Part shown: positions 23,325 to 34,678 of the stretch, piece by piece
Numbering within the stretch: position 1 is the first letter of the stretch
How the letters are laid out: every line of letters begins with the position of its first letter
Assembly: GCA_016648135.1 (NCBI GenBank)
Contig: JADDOH010004258.1
Span: 124,001-188,000 of the forward strand
Length of the DNA: 64,000 nucleotides
Source of the DNA: Agrypnia vestita
Lineage: Eukaryota; Arthropoda; Insecta; Trichoptera; Phryganeidae
Direction: 5' to 3'
The notes under the pieces: model-generated
What the model was told of the DNA's origin: nothing
The model's database searches: none
Seen by the model: the letters and a program-made list of their open reading frames with translations, nothing else
Program-made: the position numbers and the translations under genes

Positions 23325-23495
23325 ATAATGATTTCGTTTGTAATGTATAATGATTGTCTATCCGTCCGTCTGTCGTGTAACGTCCGTAACTTCTTTATAG
23401 TATAAAAACTTATTTAAATTTTATTTATAAATAAATATTCTTTAGAAACCGACATGTAAAAGTACCGTCATTTTTGACGGGTAACAGCTAGTTTA
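23325..23495 (-). repeat. Dispersed repeat ending ACTAGCTGT(T)ACCCGTC
   Basis: The right end CATGTAAAAGTACCGTCA, TTTTTGACGGGTAACAGC and TAGT is almost identical to 45858-45897 and, reversed, to 49787-49815. The inner part has short 'TCCGTCCGTCTGTCG' repeats. It is a non-LTR-type tail or MITE; class unknown. Confidence 0.6.
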
Positions 23496-25379
23496 AAATG
23501 AATATAGGATGTTGACGCGCAAACAACTACATGTTTGTTATTTAAATGACATTTCTGTTTGTAGAGAGTGATTAGTCATTAGATATGTCAATTAGAAATA
23601 TAAAAACAATTCTGTTTTTATAAAAACTGTCTCGATGAAAACTATGTTATTTTATGTTCTTGGCATTTTTAATTTTTAAGTGATTTAAGTATGTAAATAT
23701 TTATTTATTTATCAAGGAACCGTGACTAAGTATTTCAGAATTTGCCGGAGCTCTAGCTCAAAACTATCTCTATCTCTCTGTCCGATCAATAAGATCTCCA
23801 AATCTATTTCACACCGAGTTTTACAATACAAATCTAAGCTATTTCTTTCTCCTACTCAGACGGATTAATTACTACAGTGAGATCGCATCAGGTAACGGTA
23901 ACCTGAAAATATTCTTCAGGACTTATTATTAAGGCGAAATTTTAATAAAAATAAATTGTCTTGATGACGTAAGTGATGAACATTATTAAATGTAGAATTA
24001 TGTTTTTTTTTGCATTTTATACCTCATTATTATTTGAGCCATCTGGTAGCGTTAGCGATGGACATTCTTGCATAGAGAATTATATATTTTTAAATGATTA
24101 ATAGGAAACAATGATATATGAGATATAGTAATGGATGTACTTATTAGTTTCAATTTTCAATACACTAAAATATTAAAAAATCTAATTCAGAGTATTTTAT
24201 TTAAAAGGCATAAAGTCAATGTTTTCATTTTATTTAATAACAAATTTTAAATCGTACTACTTTAATGAGATCTGCTATTGATAGGAAGTTACGGGCGGAC
24301 ATTCGAAATTATTATTATTGGGGATGATTTAACATTGTACTTTAATGCCATCGTGGGACCATCTATCAGGGTCATTAATGACTTGCTGATAATCAGTGCA
24401 TTAAAAATCAAAAGACCAATTTTTATTTAAAGTTGCAAGCAAAACAGTAGCAGCGGAAGTGCCTAATGACGACAGGGAGGCTTCCTGGCGAGTTGGAACA
24501 GCGCCTAATATGGCTTTGGTTCTCTCTTCAGTCTGATAAAGCGTCATAATCATTTTGGTTGTGGACGTAACGCATAAGGTATAACGGTAGAATTATGTAG
24601 ATTCTCCGACTTTTGCAAGGGCGAGTTCCTTGGTGAAGTTGAGTGCCACTATTTCAACGATGAAATAAAATTGATTGGGTCGCAAATATAAACAAAGTCA
24701 TAAGTTTGAAATACTTTATATAAGGATAAGGCAAAAACCATAGATAAGAAGAGAAACGCGGTGAAATTGGGAAATCTGATGTTTTCGAAAAATGTATTCG
24801 GGCAACATTTAATTAACCTAAGCGTTCTACGTTCTTTAAAAACGGGCCATGTATAGACAATGTTTGTAAGGACTGAATGAAAAGAAATAATCTAATCAAT
24901 GTGCGAAAATGTATCGAGATTTTATTTACTCAATACATTATTACAACATATTTGTTGCAATATGTTTTTCCCAATGAGTTAAAAAACTAATTCAAGAACA
25001 ACATTATATACTACGGTGAGAAAGACGTAGGTACAATTAAGTACAAAGAACAAGGTTTAATCATAAATTACAAAAAAACGCTTACAGAAAAGGAAAAACT
25101 GTATACAGATACTGATTATTTATGAAGGTATTTTAGTGCAGAAAAGCTTAATTGTTTTTTGCGGTTATTGAGGAAACATTTTTTAAGAGCTTTTATTAGT
25201 ATTTTGTATTGGTGTGTGTGTAAATAGTGTATTGAAAGATCACTAGTATTTATCAAATTGAACTTAAATAATTGATTTGTATTTGTTTCGATTGTCGGTT
25301 GAGTAAGATAACTAACTGTTATGTAACATTTTTAATATAATGTGACTTTCTAAACTTGTGCAATTGTTTTTCACTCTAT

Positions 25380-25660
25380 ATTATTATTTTCATTTTTTGA
25401 ATTTTTAATTTATTATGTAGATATATATTCCTTATGCTTCTGCTTTGTTATATATTTACTTTTTACTTTATATTATATTTATCTTTATATATTTGTATTT
25501 CTATTTTAAGTATTTGATTTCCAGTTTTATATGTCATTATTATTTTTATATGTTATTATTTTTTTCTTTGAACTATCCATTATATAAATGTAAACTTTAC
25601 CTACTTGTTTCTAAAAGCCCTACAGGGCGTTAATAAATAAATAAATAAAAAAAACATAAA
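25380..25660 (+). repeat. LINE-type 3' end with (AATA)n tail
   Basis: A T-rich region ends with AAAGCCCTACAGGGCG, a small palindrome, then TTAATAAATAAATAAATAA. This is the pattern of 3' tails of several insect LINE families. No coding sequence remains. The T-rich open frame inside is low complexity. Confidence 0.5.
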
Positions 25661-25677
25661 AACAAAGTTTTTATTAT

Positions 25678-25923
25678 ACTCCCTTTCTCATTTTGTAGTT
25701 AAAACAGGTTTAGCTCTTACCCTACGCGTTGAGCTCGAGTCGGTGACGCTATAAAATTGATTAATAAAAAATTTCGAAAAATCCAAAATTATACTATAAT
25801 AATTTTTTTTTGTAACGAAAATTTGTTAGATCATTTTTATTATCGCCACGAGTCTGTCTGCAAAGTTTCAGCTTGATTCGATCACGGGAAAAGCGTTAAA
25901 AATCGAGTTTAAAGCAAGGGAGT
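25678..25923 (+). repeat. ACTCCCTTT-family dispersed repeat, copy B
   Basis: It starts ACTCCCTTT (preceded by the family's outer part ACAAAGTTTTTATTAT) and ends AGGGAGT, with the shared core CACGAGTCTG, CAAAGTTTCAG and GATCACGGGAAAAG. It is about 246 bp between the short inverted ends and has no coding capacity. Confidence 0.85.
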
Positions 25924-26439
25924 AACAATAAAACATGTTTTTCTTCGTCACTGGAGACTAGGTAATGCGTTGTATTGAGTATACCTACTATAAAGTCTGA
26001 ATTATAATAACACTTTCTATTATTGATTCAAACGAATTAAGATAATAAATTTAAGATTTTGAAGTACAGATATCTGCAGTGGCCAAAATGGCCCCATCCT
26101 GTATTGCTTGCCCAACGTAATTTGGCGTGCGGCGAATTTTGAACTAAAACCCGCCCCGCCCGCACCCGGCGGTAACCCCTCGCCCTGTCATTTAGTTCAA
26201 TTTTGTATTTGGTCGGGAGCTGTGACATCTTGATTACCAATATACACTGAATTATTATGTCCAAAACATCCTAAACAGTCCGGGATGGTGCAAGAACAAT
26301 TGGCAATGAAGTATTAAAGTTTTGCGAAGCTGAAAAAGCGAATAATGGACCGATATTACCGTCTGACAGTTTGACAGATAGAACGGCCGCCATTACTGCA
26401 TGGTTTCTTTAGTGCTGCCCGATCACATTTCTGTATTTA

Positions 26440-26570
26440 ATACGACACCGGTCACCGGACATTCTGTACATTATGTATTGTGTAATAAATTTACACCCTG
26501 ACAACTTCTGTTAGGCGACAGGGACGCCCTCCCTCGCACGCCAAGTTATAGTGGTACGTCTATATACTGT
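26440..26570 (-). repeat. Copy of the TGTCCGGTGACCGGTG repeat
   Basis: Reverse-complemented, it shows GGAGGGCG, AACAGAAGTTGTCAGGGTG, TACATAATGTAC and TGTCCGGTGACCGGTG, collinear with 8080-8245. It is a dispersed, non-coding element. Confidence 0.6.
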
Positions 26571-26604
26571 AACATCCGTCTCCATACAGCGCTTCAGCGG
26601 GCGG

Positions 26605-26775
26605 TTTCGGCACTAGAGCAGGGGGTAGGGGGGGGAGGGCGATCAAAGGCGCATCAATTTAAATTTGGCCGCGGGGGCGGCTCCTGGGGGCGGGGGCCGC
26701 CCAGGCAGGGCTCCCCGGGGCGGGGGCCGCCCGGCCAGGGCTCCCCAGGGCGGGGGCTCCCGTGAGCCGACACGG
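26605..26775 (+). repeat. G-rich tract plus GC-rich 30-bp tandem repeat
   Basis: 26621-26639 is almost pure G (runs of 5, 8 and 3 G separated by TA and A), able to form a G-quadruplex. 26688-26717 and 26718-26747 are two 30-bp units (both start GGGCGGGGGCCGCCC, with CAGGGCTCCCC inside), and 26748-26765 starts a third. An open plus frame through it only encodes Gly/Arg/Pro repeats and is not a gene. Confidence 0.85.
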
Positions 26776-27104
26776 TGGGAGACTTATAAACGTTACAAAG
26801 TAACAGCAAGTGACCGCCCGATTTACGTTACGGTATCAAACTGTACATTGCACTAAAGTAGGTAAGATGGTTAGGATATTATGACATTTGAGATCGGGGG
26901 ATTTTGTAAGGCACGGAAAATGTGTAAGGAAAATTTTAAAATATAAGGTATCGGGTAATATTGTTAAATAATGCCCAGAATAAAATAGATAAAATTCAGA
27001 TTTGTTACTATAACATAAATGACATTGTTATTATTTATAGACCTTAAAGCATCTGGGGGAAGAAATGACCCGCGAAAAGCGTTCGGTAAACATTAACATG
27101 CATA

Positions 27105-27600
27105 TACAGGGTTATTTGGAAAACATTCATAACCTCGTAGGACTATATTCCTGCCTTGATTATGAGTCGAACATGTTCAAGCAGCCATGACCCAATATCA
27201 ATAGTTATGCAGTTATGCAGTATCAAAGTTTGTATTTTTTAAAAATATTTCTGTCTTATTTTTTACGAAACGTTGAATTATCATTAGCTATAGTAACGTA
27301 TATCGATTACGAAAAATTAGGTCGTTTCAATACAAGTTAAATAAAATGATAAATACCCTGCTGAAATTCCAATTATTATCGGAAGATTTTTATTATTTTA
27401 TTTGACTTCTTCGGTATAAGTTACTGTAATGGTAGTCCAACGTTTTACAAAAAATAAGTCAAACATATTGAAAAAAAAATTGCAGACTTAGATGTTTCAT
27501 ATCTCCATAACTATTAATGCAATGGTCATGGTTGAAAATTTTCGACTCATAATTAAAGCAGGAAAACATATTAAAAAATCAGGTTTCTTATTTTTACGTT
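27105..27600. repeat. Foldback element, CCCTGTATA family
   Basis: Left arm sequences (ATTCCTGCCTTGATTATGAG, AGCAGCCATGACCCAATAT, AATAGTTATG) recur inverted on the right (CATAACTATTAATG, GGTCATGGTTG, CGACTCATAATTAAAGCAGG). The core contains TCCAACGTTTTAC. The arms are about 200 bp and imperfect; the whole can form one long hairpin. Confidence 0.75.
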
Positions 27601-28479
27601 TTCCTTAAAAAAAATTTGTACCTGTATACCTATCATCTGCCAAAATCTCCAGAACTCAAATGTCATATTCGAATATTTTTACCCCCTACAGGTGTTAATC
27701 TATAGAAAATATAGCAGGTTTGATATTATAACGTAAGTCGGGCGGTTGCTGGCTCAGTCTATTAAACGAACACGTCATTGTATATTATTTGTATCGGGGA
27801 ATAGTGTATATCGAGTGCTTACTGGCCTGTCTTTGTGAATTGTGAAAAAATTTAAAAAAAATTCCAGTGCAGTTCAGTGGCGATATTTCGGCGTTTCTCG
27901 ATTACATGATATTAATATAACTTTCATTTTTTTTTAAATACAACAGGAATATAATAATGTTAATTTACTTAATAATATTAGCAAATCTAATTAGGTACAT
28001 AAATAGATTATCGATTCCTCGGTATTCTCCGATTCGAATACGAATTTTCTTGTACCAACAGTGTCGCAATTATTCTTAAAATCTAATTTATGTATCTTGT
28101 CGTGTTACTTTTGAATATTTGAAAATTGACAATAACAGAAAAAATTATAAGATTTATAACATGATAAAGATTTCAAATATTGTGTTTTATAAAAAAGAAA
28201 AAAAATGAAACATGTTGAGACTCGAACATTTTTTCGTTCCTCACTGAAATATATGAAAGTAAATAAGAAATTCATACGAGAACCGTAAACTCACAATGTT
28301 TTTTAACAGATTTAAAACCCAGAGCGAAAAATTTGGCGGAAAATTTTTGGCCGAAAAATTATTTTATGTTTTTTAGTACATTTAAATATAATTTATATTC
28401 CAATCATTTAAAATATTATTTTGACATATTATACAAATAACAAAGAAAGGTTTCCTGACAAAAATATGAAAAAAACAGG

Positions 28480-29010
28480 TGGTGAGGTACGTTCAGGAGG
28501 TTATCAGCAAACAATTTCCTTACAGTCACCGTGGTACTGTATCCATCACCGGAGCTATTCGTATCACTGATGCACCATTCATTTCCTGGACCCCCATCAC
28601 CCTCACTGCCGCTAATTGGCCCGATCTCCCCACCAACCAATTACAGATACCGGGGGACAATATGAACATCCCCATTCCATCGCGTTTCCTCCCTTCCGCC
28701 CATTCGCCGTCTCTTTCGGCTCATTTCCGCTTCCCGTCTCCCTCTGTCGCCTCCGCTTCCTGTCTGTGTCTTTCCAACGCATTTCCGTGTGTTTTCCATC
28801 CCCCTCTCCTGGCCGGCTCCCCCAGAGACCCCCGAGCCTCCCGGTGCCTCCCTGAACATCCCCGAAGAATCAGAGACTTTCAACATCCCGGAATCGTAAT
28901 ATTATTTCTTTATGACAGTTTTACCAGACAGTTATCTTCCCGTTCGCCTTTCCACCCTTGGAAGTTATGTTTCTTGCATTTTTAAATTTAAGGGTTCGAT
29001 TCCCTATTAA
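28480..29010. other. GC-rich, pyrimidine-rich island of unknown nature
   Basis: Between 28480 and 28880 the plus strand is C/T-rich (TTCCTCCCTTCCGCCC, TCCCCCTCTCCTGGCC). Several frames on both strands stay open, which indicates composition rather than coding. GGTTCGATTCCC at 28993-29004 looks like a tRNA B-box, so a SINE tail may lie at the right edge. No known protein is recognisable in any frame. Confidence 0.35.
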
Positions 29011-29452
29011 CTGTTGCGGACATTTCGTTAGATTTTGTTTAATATTCATTTATTCACAGATATATTGAAAAATAATTTATTGAAACTTTACTGTTCCTTT
29101 TATTTTATCCTATTTTTGTTTGATCATAACTATTCAAATATTATTATTTTTTTAATTTTACTTTTTATTAAATTTTTTTTCACAAAAACATCTACGCTTG
29201 GGAAAATTACATAAAGTTAAATATATAGTTATATATAGGATGTAACAGAAATAATTCACAATACTTTAAAGGTAGATTTATGTCTAAATTCGAAAATGTC
29301 GAGTCAAAAAGGTAACCCATAAAAACCAAGTTTTTACAATACTCCCTTTCTCATTTTCGGGTTTCGCGTCTACCATATGCGTTGAAATAACCATACAACT
29401 TGTATGAAAAAAAATAAACATTTAAAAATCCAAAATTATACTATAATTATTA

Positions 29453-30738
29453 GGTCCTTACATATGAAATTGGTGTTTTGCCGTACTGGCAAATTTGATC
29501 TCAAATATCTTCTCTTTGGTTAGGAATTCCAAATCCAAATTTATACAGCTATTTACTCATGTATTTGTGTTTTGAAAATTATAATTCATTTGTTTTTTCC
29601 TCAATTGTTTTTTTCTTTGCGTCACTCAGTTTACAAAATGAAAAACTTGAAATATCGCGTTATTTACGAGTACGAGTTCCACCGTGGCACCAGTGCTGCA
29701 GAAACGGCTCGAAGGATTAATGATGTGTATGGCGACGGTGCCGCAAAAGAAAACACAGTGCGTTTTTGGTTCCAACGTTTTCGTTCTGGAAATTTCGACC
29801 TGCGGAACAAGCCCCGTGGACGGCCGGAGACCAAAGTTGATAATGAAGAATTGAAGGCTATTGTGGAAGCGGATCCATCGCAAACCACATCCGAGTTAGC
29901 TGCAGGCTGCGGTGTTAGTGATAAAACTGTTTTAATCCACTTGAAGTAAATTGGTAAGGTGAAAAAGCTTGAAAGGTGGGTACCTCACGAATTGAGTGAA
30001 GCAAATCAACAAACGCGCGTTGACTGCTGCGTTGCATTACTCAACCGGCACAATAATGAAGGGATTTTAAATCGAATCATTACCTGTGATGAAAAGTGGA
30101 TCCTGTACGATAATCGGAAGTACTCATCGCAATGGCTGAACCCTGCCGAACCAGCCAAACCATGCCCAAGCGAAAATTGACTCCAAAAAAGTTACTTGTG
30201 AGCGTTTGGTGGACTAGTGCTGTTTTCGTTCACTACAGCTTTCTTAAATCTGGCCAGACGTTTACGGCAGATGTCTATTGTCAGCAACTGCAAACCATGA
30301 TGGAAAAGCTAGCTGCTAAACAACCGAGGCTGGTTAATCGCTCTAGGCCACTGCTGCTTCATGATAACGCTAGACCACACGCTTCTTTCTGCACAACAGA
30401 CGGCTACCAAATTAGAGGAGCTTCAATTGGAATGTCTAAGACATCCACCGTACTCTCCGGACCTTGCCCCAACAGATTAGCATTTTTTTCGAAATTTGGA
30501 TAACTTCTTGCAAAGGAAAAAATTCAACTCCGATGGGGCAGTCCAAACCGCCTTCAAAGATTTTATTGATTCCCGTCCGAATGGTTTTTTTAGTAAAGGG
30601 ATCGATGAACTACCTATGAGATGGCAAAAGTGCATAGATAGCAATGGTACATACTTTGATTAAATAAATATATTATAATAAAAAAAAATCGGCTTTATGT
30701 TCCTCCCATACTAAACGTCAATTTCATATGTAAGGACC
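29453..30738 (+). mobile_element. Mariner element copy 1 (1286 bp)
   Basis: The inverted ends GGTCCTTACATATGAAATTG and its partner at 30738 (TTTCATATGTAAGGACC) are flanked by TA at 29451-29452 and 30739-30740, the mariner target duplication. It contains one broken transposase frame. Copy 2 (55045-56330) has the same length and nearly the same sequence, so both come from a recent burst. It is the youngest layer here. Confidence 0.95.
29638..30663 (+). pseudogene. Mariner transposase (cecropia-like), inactivated
   Basis: The ATG at 29638 begins MKNLKYRVIYEYEFHRGTSA and the last codons read MRWQKCIDSNGTYFD with stop at 30661-30663, both typical of cecropia-group mariners. The paired helix-turn-helix DNA-binding half is followed by WVPHEL, CDEKW (first catalytic Asp), HDNARPH (second) and SPDLAPTD (third), so the DD34D residues are all still encoded. 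Breaks: a stop at 29947-29949 (copy 2 has Gln), a 1-base loss near 30166, a frameshift near 30385 and a stop at 30478-30480 in place of the Tyr that normally follows the third Asp. The intact enzyme would cut and paste the element at TA. A frame that opens earlier at 29572 has no homology before this ATG. Confidence 0.93.
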
Positions 30739-31379
30739 TAATATTAATTTTTTTAAACGAAAATTTGATAGATCTTCTTGATCGTCGCCACGAGTCTGCT
30801 TGCAAAGTTTCAGATCGATTGGATCACGGAAAAAGGGTTAAAAATCGATACAAAGTTTTTTCGACGGCAAGCCGGCAAGCAAGCAAGCAGACGCCACCAG
30901 TTAATATAAAGGGAGTATAAATTAACAAGCAACAATGTCCTAATATAAATAATAATAAATGTAAATTATAAAAGTTTCATTTTTTCAATATTTTTTACGT
31001 ATTCTCTAAATGGTTAGATCTATTATTAAATAATCTTGTATTTAATATCATAAATTTATTCGCTTTAATACCAATAAAATATTTAAAACCGTGCAAAAAT
31101 TCTGATTCTAATTTCTGCAAGGTTTTAATAATTTTATGTGACTTGTATTAAAACGAATGGAATTTTTGATGTTTGATTTAAATTAATTTAATGGTAGTCC
31201 AACGTTTTACAGAAGATGAATTGGGATTATTGAAAAAATATAAAGACTTAGAGGTAGCTTATTTCCAAAACTATTGATATTATGACATCGTTTGAACATT
31301 TAAATTAATTTTTGTAGGAATCTACATATAAAAAATTGTTGAATAGCTCAGCCACATCTTATATAGTATGTAGTAGGTA

Positions 31380-32224
31380 CTCGAACTTGCCTGTATCTAC
31401 GTTTTTTAGATATATCGAATTTTTCTATTTATCTTTTTTTGTGATAAATCTAATCGGCTTTAATAATAAACAGACTAATTAGAAAAAAAAATTGCAACTT
31501 CACAATAAAAATATGTTTTCATTAAAATATATTATATATTCAAATTTTTATCACTTTTTGGGATGTGCTAATGATTTTTATTAATTTTCTATCTATTTTA
31601 TATTTGTTTTTCGTAAAATACGAATACGTTTTATTAAAGAAACTTAAATAAAAGTATTTAGGTTTCTTTAATAAAACAGTTATTTATTCGCCGACTGAAA
31701 TAAATTTACGCGAAGAATTAGTAGGTATTACTATTAATCAAATAATGATTAAAACTATGATAAATATAGATAATCATCCTCAATACCCAATAATAAAAAT
31801 TTCGTTGTCCGTCCGTAACTTCCTAGAATCGAATAGCTGATCACGTTCCATTTTCAAAATTAGTATGATTTCAAAATTGCTATTAAATAAAATTAAAACA
31901 TTTAACTCACGCTTTTTAATAAAATAATTTAAATTAGATTTATTTATTTATTTATTTATTTAATTAAAACTAATAAATGCATTCATTACTGTATCGGATG
32001 TTATGTGATTGGTATTAATCATTGATTTTAATATATAATTCTCTATGTAACAATGTCCGTCACGACATTGTTATACAGAGAATCAAATAATGATAAGGTG
32101 TATCAAATTAGGTACAAGAAGTATAATTCTCTATGTAACAATTGGCTAATGGCTCAAATTATAATGATATATAATATAATCCCCTTTGCGTAAACTATTT
32201 TGGCTTCGTTTTCCTCAAAGAGTC
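31380..32224. other. Non-coding stretch with hairpins and (ATTT)n
   Basis: It holds the hairpin at 31628-31677, an (ATTT)n run at about 31938-31962 and a hairpin at 32038-32083 (ATTCTCTATGTAACAATGTC and its near-exact inverse). Part of that hairpin recurs at about 32125-32141. Nothing else is recognised. Confidence 0.5.
31628..31677. repeat. Near-perfect 23-bp hairpin
   Basis: GTTTTATTAAAGAAACTTA... (31628-31650) pairs with 31655-31677, with one mismatch and a 4-nt loop. The size is like a small RNA precursor, but there is no evidence of expression. Confidence 0.8.
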
Positions 32225-32640
32225 GAGTTTAAGTTGTGTTGATTAATGTACAAGGCGACACATAATATGGCGCCTCTGTATCTTTAAGAACTCTGCATCC
32301 CAGATGACTTAAATAGTAGACGCCAAACTCTGAGGTCAGCCAGTACTTCAGCTGCAGGAAGGGTTGTAGAACCGACCATCCACAACCAGAAGACTAAGTT
32401 TAGTGAACGGGCATTTGCGGTGGCAGGCCCAAAGGCGTGGAACTCTCTTCCCTCCGTAATACGGAACAGTGCATCAGAAACAGTTTTTAAAAAAAGACTT
32501 TAAACGCACCTTTTTGTAAAATCCTTTCCATAAATTAAATACTAGCGTAGGACTGGGTTTTTTTTTATTTCGATTTGATTTGATTTGATTTGATTGATTT
32601 ACGAAAATGGCGCTATAGAAATGATTCATTTTTATTATTA
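32225..32640 (+). pseudogene. CR1/L2-type LINE C-terminal fragment with (GATTT)n tail
   Basis: From 32300 an open frame runs to TAA at 32501-32503 and includes FSERAFAVAGPKAWNSLPS and then FKKRL, the strongly conserved end of the CR1/L2 group ORF ('..RAF.VAAP.LWNSLP..IR....FK..LK'). After the stop, the 3'UTR ends in several GATTT units (about 32568-32595). The copy is 5'-truncated with no RT domain. This short frame is unusually intact, suggesting modest age. Confidence 0.85.
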
Positions 32641-33094
32641 TTATAATAATAAGGTATAAGAAGAAAAAACGTATACTTCTCTATTTAATCATGTCCGTCA
32701 CTAGCGTTGTCAAGTCGCTATGCCACTCTAGATAGCGCCATTCTCACAGCCTTAACTGGCGGCTTAAATATATAGGTAATGAAATTACGTTATTTTTAAC
32801 GTGTTATGGCTAAAATATTTTAATTATCATTCCCTGTGGTTCAAACTATGAATACATGCCAATGTGAACAAATATTGAGCTTATACACATATGTACATCC
32901 GGTTATTTGGTAGGAAATTTATCATACTTCCTCGTGGAAAAACATTTCAAAATTGGTTTTCGCTAACTGCGAAATACATTATTTTTGATAAATAATCCAT
33001 AAAATACATATATTTGTTTTAAAGGGGACATTTCGAGTTATTGTTAGTGCAGTATTCAAATTAGTTCAGATTTGGGCCGCGTTTGCTTCGATCT

Positions 33095-33195
33095 GTCAAA
33101 TGAAATTGAGTGAATCACAAATATTTCGCGATTGTTTCGTGACCTGTGGCTGTGATGGTGAGTTTTGTGATTCGTGTGCAATCGTGAATTAGGAC
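33095..33195 (+). other. Short exon-like ORF of unknown product
   Basis: ATG at about 33101 begins MKLSESQIFRDCFVTCGCDG..., a 30-codon Cys-rich frame. A GTGAGT donor falls inside it after GAT. It could be a small first exon, or chance. No homologue is recognised. Confidence 0.15.
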
Positions 33196-34089
33196 GAGAT
33201 TAGACCAGTTATGATATAAGGAATGTGTACTTCTCTTATTACTAGGCGGTATCAGTTAGTAACATTTTCCATGATATGAACATGAGAAAATACCACATAG
33301 AATTTATATATTTATTATCAAGTTTGATTTGTCTTGCTTATTTTACATGCACCTCGTCGTGGCTTAAATGGCATAATCTAAGACGATGATCCTTATAACA
33401 GATCCGTCTGAAAGAAAATAAGTATCCTCGATATATAATTTAATGTACTGATTACAAAATTAAAGAGAACTGACGCTCAAATAAGTATTAAAAAAAAATT
33501 ACTTTAAAATTAAAATTTAAAATAATTTAGCCATAAAGTCAATTACTTTGTCTATATGAATGGATTTATTTATGGATACAGCGCAAATCACAAACGAGAG
33601 CGAAAATTGTGAAATAGCTCAAGCTACCTTATTTCGTCGAATCTGACCAAAATATATGGCTTTTGCGAAAACCGTGCACAAATTTGAACCAGATTTTTTT
33701 TGCAATGTTTTAATCATTTTATTTGATATACAAGAATCAAAGCGAATAAAAATTTTATATTCGATATAAATTGCTGTTATAATAGTCTAACATTTTACAA
33801 AATATAAGTCAGAAATATTATGAAAAAAATGCAATGTCAATAATGTTTTGAATTCAAAATTAAATGAAAAAGTCTCCCTAATATTTTTTGATACTAACTA
33901 CTATACATTATGTATAAGTAGTATCTGTTAGAATAGAAAATCAAAGATTATGTGAATACCAAAAAGAGTTTTCTTATTTTGGTAATTTCAATGAAAATCA
34001 TTCATTTTCACATAATAAATTCTAGAGTGAACGCCGCACCGTTTCAGTTCGTGACATTTTCGTAAATACAACTCCGGCGTATGGGATTC

Positions 34090-34285
34090 TTGCAAAATTG
34101 CCCAATTTTGATAACACTTCCTGAACCATATTTTGGATTCAATAGACTTATGGTGGCCCAAGACAAATACACATACACACACCCGTGTAATGAGGTACCG
34201 CATATGCTGACATCGAAGTACGGCAGGCCGTCGCCCTCGATACAGAGGTTGAGGCAAGATCGCTGAGCACAACAAACAGGCGACA
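34090..34285 (-). other. GC-rich exon-like segment, product unknown
   Basis: On the minus strand, a polypyrimidine stretch and GCTCAG (34266-34261) precede RSCLNLCIEGDGLPYFDVSI, whose codons mostly end in G or C. GGTACC or GGGTGTGTGT could be a poor donor. The two other minus frames are also open here, so composition alone may explain it. It sits beside an LTR-like region and could belong to it. Confidence 0.2.
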
Positions 34286-34678
34286 ATGTAAGCCGGGCCA
34301 ATGAACGAGTACAGAGGCAATGTATAGCAGAGGGCATGGAGAGCGAGGAAACGCACCTTGCTGATCTAGACTAAATACCCACACGCACGGCCGAGTAAAG
34401 ACGAAATCATAACACTCCGATTCCTTTGTTCACGATCACTATATAAACGGTAGTCTCCAGAGCAGACCATGTCACTCCTGCGGGGCTTTTCGGTACGGCG
34501 GTAGCCCTCTTCGTTATACATCTCACCTTGACGTGAACCGCTTATACTGCGGAAGCTATCGCCATTCATCGACTCATTATTGTATAATTGTAATTACTCT
34601 ACTTGTAACTTTGTCATGATTAAATCTCAATAAATACTATTCAAACGCCGCGGCTTCATCCTTATCAGCCTTCCCACA
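34286..34678 (+). repeat. LTR-like region with TATA box and poly(A) signal
   Basis: CACTATATAAACGG (near 34440) is followed by a GC-rich transcribed-like segment, AATAAA (34629-34634) and an end TTCCCACA (34671-34678). This TATA-to-AATAAA spacing of about 190 bp fits a retrotransposon LTR (U3-R-U5). The left border and a target duplication could not be found. Confidence 0.35.

Larger units (their letters stand above)
20536..25375. other. Mostly non-coding stretch upstream of Sans
   Basis: It contains a LINE scrap (21965-22160), a GC-rich patch (22400-22510), a CpG-rich island (22960-23175) and a small dispersed repeat (23325-23495). A conserved-looking GC-richer segment lies at about 24280-24600. 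I recognise nothing in the rest; ORFs there are short and without domains. Confidence 0.5.
29305..30920 (+). repeat. ACTCCCTTT-family repeat, copy C, split by mariner copy 1
   Basis: The left piece starts GGTAACCCATAAAAACCAAG before ACTCCCTTT (29341). The right piece (30741-30916) carries CGCCACGAGTCTGC, the core and GGCAAGCCGGCAAGCAAGC, ending AAAGGGAGT. The pieces are contiguous in copy D (40294-40605). This is the middle layer of the nest. Confidence 0.85.
29225..31370. repeat. Foldback element (CCCTGTATA family) split by two later insertions
   Basis: The left piece (29225-29304) has GTAACAGAAATAATTCACAA, TACTTTAAAGGTAGATT and CGAAAATGT. The right piece (30921-31370) continues CAAGCAACAATGTCCTAATA, the core (GGTAGTCCAACGTTTTACAG) and the inverted end TGTTGAATAGCTCAGCC. 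Removing 29305-30920 restores the order seen in the uninterrupted copy at 35775-36268. It is the oldest layer of a three-layer nest. Confidence 0.75.

Noticed and set aside
25445..25633. 62-codon Tyr/Phe/Ile-rich frame
   Set aside because: Low-complexity T-rich DNA forming a LINE 3' end with (AATA)n tail.
26665..26856. Gly/Arg/Pro-rich frame
   Set aside because: Product of the GC-rich 30-bp tandem repeat.
28479..28985. 168-codon frame and overlapping frames on both strands
   Set aside because: The region is C/T-rich and several frames are open at once, as expected from composition; no homology recognised.
29572..29637. Upstream extension of the mariner transposase frame
   Set aside because: It starts with a non-ATG codon, and the known family start (MKNLK-type) is at 29638.
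33988..34384. Three overlapping minus-strand frames of 78-122 codons
   Set aside because: Mutually overlapping frames cannot all be genes; kept only as one low-confidence exon-like segment.
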